Translations under genes and position numbers: made by a program
Part shown: piece after piece, positions 31,483-43,978 of the stretch
Position numbering within the stretch: position 1 is the first letter of the stretch
How the letters are laid out: every line of letters begins with the position of its first letter
Notes under the pieces: model-generated
What the model was told of the DNA's origin: nothing
The model's input: only the letters and a program-made list of their open reading frames with translations
Databases searched by the model: none
DNA from: Rhynochetos jubatus
Taxonomy: Eukaryota > Chordata > Aves > Eurypygiformes > Rhynochetidae
NCBI GenBank assembly: GCA_027574665.1
Contig: CM050657.1
Span: 13,962,404 to 14,026,403, forward strand
Length of the DNA stretch: 64,000 bases
Direction of reading: 5' to 3'

Positions 31483-34400
31483 GTGGGTGCAGTGTTTTGC
31501 TGCTCTTGGCAGGCCTTTGCAATGCCAGCTAGCCCTGGAGCTGTGGGCTTTCTGGTTCTCCGGACGCTAACCCTAGGCGTAACCCTAATATTTGACCTGC
31601 GCGGTTTCCGGCCCCGGCCCCCCTGGGTTCTGGCTAGGGCAGGTGGGGAGGCAGCAATGTGGGTGCAGTGTTTTGCTGCTCTTGGCAGGCCTTTGCAATG
31701 CCAGCTAGCCCTGGAGCTGTGGGCTTTCTGGTTCTCCGGACGCTAACCCTAAGCGTAACCCTAATATTTAACGTGCGCGGTTTGCGTCCCTGGCCCCTGT
31801 GGGTTCTGGCTAATAAAGGTGGGGAGGGAGCAATGTGGGTGCAGTGTTTTGCTGCTCTTGGCAGGCCTTTGCAATGCCAGCTAGCCCTGGAGCTGTGGGC
31901 TTTCTGGTTCTCCGGACGCTAACCCTAAGCGTAACCCTAATTGTTAGGGTGCGCGGTTTCCAGCCCCAGCCCCCCTGGGTTCTGGCTAGGAAAGGTGGGG
32001 AGGCAGCAATGTGGGTGCAGTGTTTTGCTCCTCTTGGCAGGCCTTTGCAATGCCAGCTAGCCCTGGAGCTGTGGGCTTTCTGGTTCTCCGGACGCTAACC
32101 CTAAGCGTAACCCTAATTGTTAGGGTGCGCGGTTTCCAGCCCCAGCCCCCCTGGGTTCTGGCTAGGAAAGGTGGGGAGGCAGCAATGTGGGTGCAGTGTT
32201 TTGCTCCTCTTGGCAGGCCTTTGCAATGCCAGCTAGCCCTGGAGCTGTGGGCTTTCTGGTTCTCCGGACGCTAACCCTACCCCTAACCCTAATATTTGAC
32301 GTGCGCGGTTTCCGGCCCCGGCCCCTGTGGGTTCTGGCTAATAAAGGTGGGGAGGCAGCAATGTGGGTGCAGTGTTTTGCTCCTCTTGGCAGGCCTTTGC
32401 AATGCCAGCTAGCCCTGGAGCTGTGGGCTTTCTGGTTCTCCGGACGCTAACCCTAAGCGTAACCCTAATTGTTAGGGTGCGCGGTTTCCGTCCCCGGCCC
32501 CTGTGGGTTCTGGCTAGGGAAGGTGGGGAGGCAGCAATGTGGGTGCAGTGTTTTGCTCCTCTTGGCAGGCCTTTGCAATGCCAGCTAGCCCTGGAGCTGT
32601 GGGCTTTCTGGTTCTCCGGACGCTAACCCTAAGCGTAACCCTAATTGTTAGTGTGCGCGGTTTCCAGCCCCAGCCCCCCTGGGTTCTGGCTAGGAAAGGT
32701 GGGGAGGCAGCAATGTGGGTGCAGTGTTTTGCTCCTCTTGGCAGGCCTTTGCAATGCCAGCTAGCCCTGGAGCTGTGGGCTTTCTGGTTCTCCGGACGCT
32801 AACCCTAACCCTAACCCTAATATTTGACGTGCGCGGTTTCCGGCCCCGGCCCCTGTGGGTTCTGGCTAGGGAAGGTGGGGAGGCAGCAATGTGGGTGCAG
32901 TGTTTTGCTGCTCTTGGCAGGCCTTTGCAATGCCAGCTAGCCCTGGAGCTGTGGGCTTTCTGGTTCTCCGGACGCTAACCCTAACCCTAACCCTAATATT
33001 TGACGTGCGCGGTTTCCAGCCCCGGCCCCTCCGGATTCTGGCTAATAAAGGTGGGGAGGCAGCAATGTGGGTGCAGTGTTTTGCTCCTCTTGGCAGGCCT
33101 TTGCAATGCCAGCTAGCCCTGGAGCTGTGGGCTTTCTGGTTCTCCGGACGCTAACCCTAAGCGTAACCCTAATTGTTAGGGTGCGCGGTTTCCGGCCCCG
33201 GCCCCTGTGGGTTCTGGCTAGGGAAGGTGGGGAGGCAGCAATGTGGGTGCAGTGTTTTGCTCCTCTTGGCAGGCCTTTGCAATGCCAGCTAGCCCTGGAG
33301 CTGTGGGCTTTCTGGTTCTCCGGACGCTAACCCTAACCCTAACCCTAATATTTGACGTGCGCGGTTTCCGCCCCCGGCCCCTGTGGGTTCTGGCTAATAA
33401 AGGTGGGGAGGCAGCAATGTGGGTGCAGTGTTTTGCTCCTCTTGGCAGGCCTTTGCAATGCCAGCTAGCCCTGGAGCTGTGGGCTTTCTGGTTCTCCGGA
33501 CGCTAACCCTAAGCGTAACCCTAATATTTGACGTGTGCGGTTTCCGGCCCCGGCCCCTGTGGGTTCTGGCTAATAAAGGTGGGGAGGCAGCAATGTGGGT
33601 GCAGTGTTTTGCTCCTCTTGGCAGGCCTTTGCAATGCCAGCTAGCCCTGGAGCTGTGGGCTTTGTGGTTCTCCGGACGCTAACCCTAAGCGTAACCCTAA
33701 TTGTTAGGGTGCGCGGTTTCCGCCTCCGGCCCCTCTGGGTTCTGGCTAGGGAAGGTGGGGAGGCAGCAATGTGGGTGCAGTGTTTTGCTCCTCTTGGCAG
33801 GCCTTTGCAATGCCAGCTAGCCCTGGAGCTGTGGGCTTTCTGGTTCTCCGGACGCTAACCCTAAGCGTAACCCTAATATTTGACGTGTGCGGTTTCCGGC
33901 CCCGGCCCTTCTGGGTTCTGGCTAATAAAGGTGGGGAGGCAGCAATGTGGGTGCAGTGTTTTGCTCCTCTTGGCAGGCCTTTGCAATGCCAGCTAGCCCT
34001 GGAGCTGTGGGCTTTCTGGTTCTCCGGACGCTAACCCTAACCCTAACCCTAATATTTGACGTGCGCGGTTTCCAGCCCCGGCCCCTCCGGATTCTGGCTA
34101 ATAAAGGTGGGGAGGCAGCAATGTGGGTGCAGTGTTTTGCTCCTCTTGGCAGGCCTTTGCAATGCCAGCTAGCCCTGGAGCTGTGGGCTTTCTGGTTCTC
34201 CGGACGCTAACCCTAAGCGTAACCCTAATTGTTAGGGTGTGCGGTTTCTGGCCCCGGCCCCTCTGGGTTCTGGCTAATAAAGGTGGGGAGGCAGCAATGT
34301 GGGTGCAGTGTTTTGCTCCTCTTGGCAGGCCTTTGCAATGCCAGCTAGCCCTGGAGCTGTGGGCTTTCTGGTTCTCCGGACGCTAACCCTAAGCGTAACC

Positions 34401-36586
34401 CTAATTGTTAGGGTGCGCGGTTTCCGGCCCCGGCCCCCCTGGGTTCTGGCTAATAAAGGTGGGGAGGCAGCAATGTGGGTGCAGTGTTTTGCTCCTCTTG
34501 GCAGGCCTTTGCAATGCCAGCTAGCCCTGGAGCTGTGGGCTTTCTGGTTCTCCAGACGCTAACCCTAAGCGTAACCCTAATTGTTAGGGTGCGCGGTTTC
34601 CGTCCCCGTCCCCTCTGGGTTCTGGCTAATAAAGGTGGGGAGGCAGCAATGTGGGTGCAGTGTTTTGCTCCTCTTGGCAGGCCTTTGCAATGCCAGCTAG
34701 CCCTGGAGCTGTGGGCTTTCTGGTTCTCCGGACGCTAACCCTAACCCTAACCCTAATATTTGACGTGCGCGGTTTCCGGCCCCGGCCCCTGTGGGTTCTG
34801 GCTAGGAAAGGTGGGGAGGCAGCAATGTGGGTGCAGTGTTTTGCTGCTCTTGGCAGGCCTTTGCAATGCCAGCTAGCCCTGGAGCTGTGGGCTTTCTGGT
34901 TCTCCAGACGCTAACCCTAAGCGTAACCCTAATTGTTAGGGTGCGCGGTTTCCGTCCCCGTCCCCTCTGGGTTCTGGCTAATAAAGGTGGGGAGGCAGCA
35001 ATGTGGGTGCAGTGTTTTGCTGCTCTTGGCAGGCCTTTGCAATGCCAGCTAGCCCTGGAGCTGTGGGCTTTCTGGTTCTCCGGACGCTAACCCTAGGCGT
35101 AACCCTAATATTTGACCTGCGCGGTTTCCGGCCCCGGCCCCCCTGGGTTCTGGCTAGGGCAGGTGGGGAGGCAGCAATGTGGGTGCAGTGTTTTGCTGCT
35201 CTTGGCAGGCCTTTGCAATGCCAGCTAGCCCTGGAGCTGTGGGCTTTCTGGTTCTCCGGACGCTAACCCTAAGCGTAACCCTAATATTTAACGTGCGCGG
35301 TTTGCGTCCCTGGCCCCTGTGGGTTCTGGCTAATAAAGGTGGGGAGGGAGCAATGTGGGTGCAGTGTTTTGCTGCTCTTGGCAGGCCTTTGCAATGCCAG
35401 CTAGCCCTGGAGCTGTGGGCTTTCTGGTTCTCCGGACGCTAACCCTAAGCGTAACCCTAATTGTTAGGGTGCGCGGTTTCCAGCCCCAGCCCCCCTGGGT
35501 TCTGGCTAGGAAAGGTGGGGAGGCAGCAATGTGGGTGCAGTGTTTTGCTCCTCTTGGCAGGCCTTTGCAATGCCAGCTAGCCCTGGAGCTGTGGGCTTTC
35601 TGGTTCTCCGGACGCTAACCCTACCCCTAACCCTAATATTTGACGTGCGCGGTTTCCGGCCCCGGCCCCTGTGGGTTCTGGCTAATAAAGGTGGGGAGGC
35701 AGCAATGTGGGTGCAGTGTTTTGCTCCTCTTGGCAGGCCTTTGCAATGCCAGCTAGCCCTGGAGCTGTGGGCTTTCTGGTTCTCCGGACGCTAACCCTAA
35801 GCGTAACCCTAATTGTTAGGGTGCGCGGTTTCCAGCCCCAGCCCCTCTGGGTTCTGGCTAATAAAGGTGGGGAGGCAGCAATGTGGGTGCAGTGTTTTGC
35901 TCCTCTTGGCAGGCCTTTGCAATGCCAGCTAGCCCTGGAGCTGTGGGCTTTCTGGTTCTCCGGACGCTAACCCTAACCCTAACCCTAATATTTGACGTGC
36001 GCGGTTTCCGGCCCCGGCCCCTCTGGGTTCTGGCTAATAAAGGTGGGGAGGCAGCAATGTGGGTGCAGTGTTTTGCTGCTCTTGGCAGGCCTTTGCAAGG
36101 CCAGCTAGCCCTGGAGCTGTGGGCTTTCTGGTTCTCCGGACGCTAACCCTAACCCTAACCCTAATATTTGACGTGCGCGGTTTCCAGCCCCGGCCCCTCC
36201 GGATTCTGGCTAATAAAGGTGGGGAGGCAGCAATGTGGGTGCAGTGTTTTGCTCCTCTTGGCAGGCCTTTGCAATGCCAGCTAGCCCTGGAGCTGTGGGC
36301 TTTCTGGTTCTCCGGACGCTAACCCTAAGCGTAACCCTAATTGTTAGGGTGCGCGGTTTCCGGCCCCGGCCCCTGTGGGTTCTGGCTAGGGAAGGTGGGG
36401 AGGCAGCAATGTGGGTGCAGTGTTTTGCTGCTCTTGGCAGGCCTTTGCAATGCCAGCTAGCCCTGGAGCTGTGGGCTTTCTGGTTCTCCGGACGCTAACC
36501 CTAACCCTAACCCTAATATTTGACGTGCGCGGTTTCCGCCCCCGGCCCCTGTGGGTTCTGGCTAATAAAGGTGGGGAGGCAGCAAT
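31483..36586 (+). repeat. Block D' (29 monomers), diverged duplicate of block D
   Basis: Contains the D markers in order: tatttgacctgcg with ctagggcagg (31483 and 35003), tatttaacgtgcgcggtttg (31659, 35179), cagccccagcc (31835, 32011, 32539, 35355), ccctacccctaaccc (32187, 35531), cccttctggg (33771). It is internally repeated: 31483 and 35003 are exactly 20 monomers apart. Alignment to D shifts from 60 to 65 to 66 monomers along the block, so whole monomers were gained or lost after the duplication. A core change tttgcaaggcc is private to 36059. Confidence 0.82.
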
Positions 36587-37114
36587 GTGGGTGCAGTGTT
36601 TTGCTCCTCTTGGCAGGCCTTTGCAATGCCAGCTAGCCCTGGAGCTGTGGGCTTTGTGGTTCTCTGGACGCTAACCCTAAGCGTAACCCTAATTGTTAGG
36701 GTGCGCGGTTTCCGCCTCCGGCCCCTCTGGGTTCTGGCTAGGGAAGGTGGGGAGGCAGCAATGTGGGTGCAGTGTTTTGCTCCTCTTGGCAGGCCTTTGC
36801 AATGCCAGCTAGCCCTGGAGCTGTGGGCTTTCTGGTTCTCCGGACGCTAACCCTAAGCGTAACCCTAATATTTGACGTGTGCGGTTTCCGGCCCCGGCCC
36901 CTGTGGGTTCTGGCTAATAAAGGTGGGGAGGCAGCAATGTGGGTGCAGTGTTTTGCTCCTCTTGGCAGGCCTTTGCAATGCCAGCTAGCCCTGGAGCTGT
37001 GGGCTTTGTGGTTCTCTGGACGCTAACCCTAAGCGTAACCCTAATTGTTAGGGTGCGCGGTTTCCGCCTCCGGCCCCTCTGGGTTCTGGCTAGCTAAGGT
37101 GGGGAGGCAGCAAT

Positions 37115-37284
37115 GTGGGTGCAGTGTTTTGCTCCTCTTGGCAGGCCTTTGCAATGCCAGCTAGCCCTGGAGCTGTGGGCTTTCTGGTTCTCCGGACGCT
37201 AACCCTAACCCTAATATTTGACGTGCGCGGTTTCCGGCCCCGGCCCCTCTGGGTTCTGGCTAGGGAAGGTGGGGAGGCAGCAAT
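37115..37284 (+). repeat. 170-bp monomer with two CCCTAA units
   Basis: One hexamer is missing, as at 14954. Like that copy it is preceded by a ctagctaagg linker and followed two monomers later by a cgcgttttccg hinge, so the two are probably copies of one another rather than independent losses. Confidence 0.92.
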
Positions 37285-37988
37285 GTGGGTGCAGTGTTTT
37301 GCTCCTCTTGGCAGGCCTTTGCAATGCCAGCTAGCCCTGGAGCTGTGGGCTTTCTGGTTCTCCGGACGCTAACCCTAAGCGTAACCCTAATTGTTCGGGT
37401 GCGCGGTTTCCGGCCCCGGCCCCTCTGGGTTCTGGCTAATACAGGTGGGGAGGCAGCAATGTGGGTGCAGTGTTTTGCTCCTCTTGGCAGGCCTTTGCAA
37501 TGCCAGCTAGCCCTGGAGCTGTGGGCTTTCTGGTTCTCCGGACGCTAACCCTAAGCGTAACCCTAATTGTTAGGGTGCGCGTTTTCCGTCCCCGGCCCCT
37601 GTGGGTTCTGGCTAGGGAAGGTGGGGAGGCAGCAATGTGGGTGCAGTGTTTTGCTCCTCTTGGCAGGCCTTTGCAATGCCAGCTAGCCCTGGAGCTGTGG
37701 GCTTTCTGGTTCTCCAGACGCTAACCCTAACCCTAACCCTAATATTTGACGTGCGCGGTTTCCAGCCCCGGCCCCTCTGGGTTCTGGCTAATAAAGGTGG
37801 GGAGGCAGCAATGTGGGTGCAGTGTTTTGCTCCTCTTGGCAGGCCTTTGCAATGCCAGCTAGCCCTGGAGCTGTGGGCTTTGTGGTTCTCTGGACACTAA
37901 CCCTAAGCGTAACCCTAATTGTTCGGGTGCGCGGTTTCCGGCCCCGGCCCCTGTGGGTTCTGGCTAGGGAAGGTGGGGAGGCAGCAAT

Positions 37989-38692
37989 GTGGGTGCAGTG
38001 TTTTGCTCCTCTTGGCAGGCCTTTGCAATGCCAGCTAGCCCTGGAGCTGTGGGCTTTCTGGTTCTCCGGATGCTAACCCTAAGCGTAACCCTAAAATGTG
38101 ACGTGCGCGGTTTCCGGCCTCGGCCCGTGTGGGTTCTGGCTAGGGAAGGTGGGGAGGCAGCAATGTGGGTGCAGTGTTTTGCTCCTCTTGGCAGGCCTTT
38201 GCAATGCCAGCTAGCCCTGGAGCTGTGGGCTTTCTGGTTCTCCGGACGCTAACCCTAAGCGTAACCCTAATTGTTCGGGTGCGCATTTTCCGGTCCCGGC
38301 CCGTCTGGGTTCTGGCTAATAAAGGTGGGGAGGCAGCAATGTGGGTGCAGTGTTTTGCTCCTTTTGGCAGGCCTTTGCAATGCCAGCTAGCCCTGGAGCT
38401 GTGGGCTTTCTGGTTCTCCGGACGCTAACCCTAAGCGTAACCCTAAAATGTGACGTGCGCGGTTTCCGGCCTCGGCCCGTGTGGGTTCTGGCTAGGGAAG
38501 GTGGGGAGGCAGCAATGTGGGTGCAGTGTTTTGCTCCTCTTGGCAGGCCTTTGCAATGCCAGCTAGCCCTGGAGCTGTGGGCTTTCTGGTTCTCCGGACG
38601 CTAACCCTAAGCGTAACCCTAATTGTTAGGGTGCGCATTTTCCGGTCCCGGCCCGTCTGGGTTCTGGCTAATAAAGGTGGGGAGGCAGCAAT
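37989..38692 (+). repeat. Two-monomer (352-bp) tandem duplication
   Basis: The pair aaatgtgacg hinge plus cattttccgg hinge at 37989 and 38165 is repeated at 38341 and 38517. The second pair has ggacgctaac where the first has ggatgctaac, and a private core change (tccttttggc) at 38341. In the other aaatgtgacg monomers (1413, 5808, 12842, 16004, 19700) the linked form is ggatgctaac. Confidence 0.85.
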
Positions 38693-41600
38693 GTGGGTGC
38701 AGTGTTTTGCTCCTCTTGGCAGGCCTTTGCAATGCCAGCTAGCCCTGGAGCTGTGGGCTTTGTGGTTCTCCGGACGCTAACCCTAAGCGTAACCCTAATT
38801 GTTAGGGTGCGCGGTTTCCGGCCCCGGCCCCTGTGGGTTCTGGCTAGGGAAGGTGGGGAGGCAGCAATGTGGGTGCAGTGTTTTGCTCCTCTTGGCAGGC
38901 CTTTGCAATGCCAGCTAGCCCTGGAGCTGTGGGCTTTCTGGTTCTCCGGACGCTAACCCTAAGCGTAACCCTAATTGTTAGGGTGCGCGGTTTCTGGCCC
39001 CGGCCCCTCTGGGTTCTGGCTAATACAGGTGGGGAGGCAGCAATGTGGGTGCAGTGTTTTGCTCCTCTTGGCAGGCCTTTGCAATGCCAGCTAGCCCTGG
39101 AGCTGTGGGCTTTCTGGTTCTCCGGACGCTAACCCTAAGCGTAACCCTAATTGTTAGGGTGCTCGGTTTCCGGCCCCGGCCCCTCTGGGTTCTGGCTAGG
39201 GAAGGTGGGGAGGCAGCAATGTGGGTGCAGTGTTTTGCTGCTCTTGGCAGGCCTTTGCAATGCCAGCTAGCCCTGGAGCTGTGGGCTTTGTGGTTCTCCG
39301 GACGCTAACCCTAAGCGTAACCCTAATATTTGACGTGCGCGGTTTCCGGCCCCGGCCCCTCTGGATTCTGGCTAATGAAGGTGGGGATGCAGCAATGTGG
39401 GTGCAGTGTTTTGCTCCTCTTGGCAGGCCTTTGCAATGCCAGCTAGCCCTGGAGCTGTGGGCTTTCTGGTTCTCCGGACGCTAACCCTAAGCGTAACCCT
39501 AATATTTGACGTGCGCGGTTTCCAGCCCCGGCCCCTCCGGATTCTGGCTAATAAAGGTGGGGAGGCAGCAATGTGGGTGCAGTGTTTTGCTCCTCTTGGC
39601 AGGCCTTTGCAATGCCAGCTAGCCCTGGAGCTGTGGGCTTTCTGGTTCTCCGGACGCTAACCCTAACCCTAACCCTAATATTTGACGTGCGCGGTTTCCA
39701 GCCCCGGCCCCTCCAGATTCTGGCTAATAAAGGTGGGGAGGCAGCAATGTGGGTGCAGTGTTTTGCTCCTCTTGGCAGGCCTTTGCAATGCCAGCTAGCC
39801 CTGGAGCTGTGGGCTTTCTGGTTCTCCGGACGCTAACCCTAAGCGTAACCCTAATTGTTAGGGTGCGCGGTTTCCGGCCCCGGCCCCTCTGGGTTCTGGC
39901 TAGCTAAGGTGGGGAGGCAGCAATGTGGGTGCAGTGTTTTGCTCCTCTTGGCAGGCCTTTGCAATGCCAGCTAGCCCTGGAGCTGTGGGCTTTCTGGTTC
40001 TCCGGACGCTAACCCTAAGCCTAACCCTAATTGTTAGGGTGCTCGGTTTCCGGCCCCGGCCCCTCTGGGTTCTGGCTAGGGAAGGTGGGGAGGCAGCAAT
40101 GTGGGTGCAGTGTTTTGCTGCTCTTGGCAGGCCTTTGCAATGCCAGCTAGCCCTGGAGCTGTGGGCTTTCTGGTTCTCCGGACGCTAACCCTAACCCTAA
40201 CCCTAATATTTGACGTGCGCGGTTTCCAGCCCCGGCCCCTCCAGATTCTGGCTAATAAAGGTGGGGAGGCAGCAATGTGGGTGCAGTGTTTTGCTCCTCT
40301 TGGCAGGCCTTTGCAATGCCAGCTAGCCCTGGAGCTGTGGGCTTTCTGGTTCTCCGGACGCTAACCCTAAGCGTAACCCTAATTGTTCGGGTGCTCGGTT
40401 TCCGGCCCCGGCCCCTGTGGGTTCTGGCTAGGGAAGGTGGGGAGGCAGCAATGTGGGTGCAGTGTTTTGTTCCTCTTGGCAGGCCTTTGCAATGCCAGCT
40501 AGCCCTGGAGATGTGGGCTTTCTGGTTCTCCGGACGCTAACCCTAAGCGTAACCCTAATTGTTAGGGTGCGCGGTTTCCGGCCCCGGCCCCTCTGGGTTC
40601 TGGCTAATAAAGGTGGGGAGGCAGCAATGTGGGTGCAGTGTTTTGCTCCTCTTGGCAGGCCTTTGCAATGCCAGCTAGCCCTGGAGCTGTGGGCTTTGTG
40701 GTTCTCCGGACGCTAACCCTAAGCGTAACCCTAATTGTTAGGGTGCGCGGTTTCCGGCCCCGGCCCCTGTGGGTTCTGGCTAGGGAAGGTGGGGAGGCAG
40801 CAATGTGGGTGCAGTGTTTTGCTCCTCTTGGCAGGCCTTTGCAATGCCAGCTAGCCCTGGAGCTGTGGGCTTTGTGGTTCTCCGGACGCTAACCCTAAGC
40901 GTAACCCTAATATTTGACGTGCGCGGTTTCCGGCCCCGGCCCCTCTGGATTCTGGCTAATGAAGGTGGGGATGCAGCAATGTGGGTGCAGTGTTTTGCTC
41001 CTCTTGGCAGGCCTTTGCAATGCCAGCTAGCCCTGGAGCTGTGGGCTTTCTGGTTCTCCGGACGCTAACCCTAAGCGTAACCCTAATATTTGACGTGCGC
41101 GGTTTCCAGCCCCGGCCCCTCCGGATTCTGGCTAATAAAGGTGGGGAGGCAGCAATGTGGGTGCAGTGTTTTGCTCCTCTTGGCAGGCCTTTGCAATGCC
41201 AGCTAGCCCTGGAGCTGTGGGCTTTCTGGTTCTCCGGACGCTAACCCTAAGCGTAACCCTAATTGTTAGGGTGCGCGGTTTCCGGCCCCGGCCCCTGTGG
41301 GTTCTGGCTAGGGCAGGTGGGGAGGCAGCAATGTGGGTGCAGTGTTTTGCTGCTCTTGGCAGGCCTTTGCAATGCCAGCTAGCCCTGGAGCTGTGGGCTT
41401 TCTGGTTCTCCGGACGCTAACCCTAAGCGTAACCCTAATTGTTCGGGTGCGCATTTTCCGGTCCCGGCCCGTCTGGGTTCTGGCTAATAAAGGTGGGGAG
41501 GCAGCAATGTGGGTGCAGTGTTTTGCTCCTCTTGGCAGGCCTTTGCAATGCCAGCTAGCCCTGGAGCTGTGGGCTTTCTGGTTCTCCGGACTCTAACCCT

Positions 41601-43958
41601 AAGCGTAACCCTAATTGTTCGGGTGCTCGGTTTCCGGCCCCGGCCCCTGTGGGTTCTGGCTAATAAAGGTGGGGAGGCAGCAATGTGGGTGCAGTGTTTT
41701 GCTCCTCTTGGCAGGCCTTTGCAATGCCAGCTAGCCCTGGAGCTGTGGGCTTTCTGGTTCTCCGGACGCTAACCCTAAGCGTAACCCTAATTGTTAGGGT
41801 GCGCGGTTTCCGGCCCCGGCCCCTCTGGGTTCTGGCTAATAAAGGTGGGGAGGCAGCAATGTGGGTGCAGTGTTTTGCTCCTCTTGGCAGGCCTTTGCAA
41901 TGCCAGCTAGCCCTGGAGCTGTGGGCTTTCTGGTTCTCCGGACGCTAACCCTAAGCGTAACCCTAATTGTTAGGGTGCGCGGTTTCCGGCCCCGGCCCCT
42001 CTGGGTTCTGGCTAATAAAGGTGGGGAGGCAGCAATGTGGGTGCAGTGTTTTGCTCCTCTTGGCAGGCCTTTGCAATGCCAGCTAGCCCTGGAGCTGTGG
42101 GCTTTCTGGTTCTCCGGACGCTAACCCTAAGCGTAAACCTAATTGTTCGGGTGCGCGGTTTCCGGCCCCGGCCCCTCTGGGTTCTGGCCAATAAATGTGG
42201 GGAGGCAGCAATGTGGGTGCAGTGTTTTGCTCCTCTTGGCAGGCCTTTGCAATGCCAGCTAGCCCTGGAGCTGTGGGCTTTCTGGTTCTCCGGACGCTAA
42301 CCCTAAGCGTAACCCTAATTGTTAGGGTGCGCGGTTTCCGGCCCCGGCCCCTCTGGGTTCTGGCTTGGAAAGGTGGGGAGGCAGCAATGTGGGTGCAGTG
42401 TTTTGCTCCTCTTGGCAGGCCTTTGCAATGCCAGCTAGCCCTGGAGCTGTGGGCTTTCTGGTTCTCCGGACGCTAACCCTAAGCGTAACCCTAATTGTTA
42501 GGGTGCGCGGTTTCCGGCCCTGGCCCCTCTGGGTTCTGGCTAGGGAAGGTGGGGAGGCAGCAATGTGGGTGCAGTGTTTTGCTCCTCTTGGCAGGCCTTT
42601 GCAATGCCAGCTAGCCCTGGAGCTGTGGGCTTTCTGGTTCTCCGGACGCTAACCCTAAGCATAACCCTAATTGTTAGGGTGCGCGGTTTCCGGCCCCGGC
42701 CCCTCTGGATTCTGGCTAATGAAGGTGGGGATGCAGCAATGTGGGTGCAGTGTTTTGCTCCTCTTGGCAGGCCTTTGCAATGCCAGCTAGCCCTGGAGCT
42801 GTGGGCTTTCTGGTTCTCCGGACGCTAACCCTAAGCCTAACCCTAATTGTTAGGGTGCGCGTTTTCCGGCCCCGGCCCCTCTGGGTTCTGGCTAGGGAAG
42901 GTGGGGAGGCAGCAATGTGGGTGCAGTGTTTTGCTGCTCTTGGCAGGCCTTTGCAATGCCAGCTAGCCCTGGAGCTGTGGGCTTTCTGGTTCTCCGGACG
43001 CTAACCCTAAGCGTAACCCTAATTGTTAGGGTGCGTGGTTTCCGGCCCCGGCCCCTGTGGGTTCTGGCTAATAAAGGTGGGGAGGCAGCAATGTGGGTGC
43101 AGTGTTTTGCTCCTCTTGGCAGGCCTTTGCAATGCCAGCTAGCCCTGGAGCTGTGGGCTTTCTGGTTCTCCGGACGCTAACCCTAAGCGTAACCCTAATT
43201 GTTAGGGTGCGCGGTTTCCGGCCCCGGCCCCTCTGGGTTCTGGCTAGGGAAGGTGGGGAGGCAGCAATGTGGGTGCAGTGTTTTGCTCCTCTTGGCAGGC
43301 CTTTGCAATGCCAGCTAGCCCTGGAGCTGTGGGCTTTCTGGTTCTCCGGACGCTAACCCTAAGCGTAACCCTAATTGTTAGGGTGCGCGGTTTCCGGCCC
43401 CGGCCCCTCTGGGTTCTGGCTAGGGAAGGTGGGGAGGCAGCAATGTGGGTGCAGTGTTTTGCTCCTCTTGGCAGGCCTTTGCAATGCCAGCTAGCCCTGG
43501 AGCTGTGGGCTTTCTGGTTCTCCGGACGCTAACCCTAAGCGTAACCCTAATTGTTAGGGTGCGCGGTTTCCGTCCCCGGCCCCTGTGGGTTCTGGCTAAT
43601 AAAGGTGGGGAGGCAGCAATGTGGGTGCAGTGTTTTGCTCCTCTTGGCAGGCCTTTGCAATGCCAGCTAGCCCTGGAGCTGTGGGCTTTCTGGTTCTCCG
43701 GACGCTAACCCTAAGCGTAACCCTAATTGTTAGCGTCCGCGGTTTCCGTCCCCGGCCCCTGTGGGTTCTGGCTAATACAGGTGGGGAGGCAGCAATGTGG
43801 GTGCAGTGTTTTGCTCCTCTTGGCAGGCCTTTGCAATGCCAGCTAGCCCTGGAGCTGTGGGCTTTCTGGTTCTCCGGACGCTAACCCTAACCCTAACCCT
43901 AATATTTGACGTGCGCGGTTTCCGGCCCCGGCCCCTCTGGGTTCTGGCTAGGGAAGGT

Positions 43959-43978
43959 GGGGCGGCAGCAATGTGAGT
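43959..43978 (+). promoter_or_regulatory. GC-box core plus GTGAGT at the HOR start
   Basis: Every unit start in the right domain has GGGGCGG followed 7 bases later by GTGAGT. Other positions are 46423, 48887, 52407, 54871, 58391 and 61031, and also 1399 in the left part. GGGCGG is the Sp1-type GC-box core and GTGAGT matches the intron side of a vertebrate 5' splice site. Ordinary monomers read ggggaggcagcaatgtgggt and have neither. These are motif matches that arise from two single-base changes. Confidence 0.25.

Larger units (their letters stand above)
36587..43972. repeat. Mosaic segment built from pieces of earlier blocks
   Basis: About 42 monomers. 37115-38340 resembles 14954-16355 (170-bp copy, cgcgttttccg, ctccagacg core, aaatgtgacg, cattttccgg). 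39045-39748 resembles 26031-26734, 74 monomers away. 39925-40628 resembles 29194-29897, 61 monomers away. From 41.5 to 43.9 kb the monomers are mostly near consensus with no clear period. A two-monomer duplication (aaatgtgacg then cattttccgg) is visible at 37989-38692. Confidence 0.78.
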
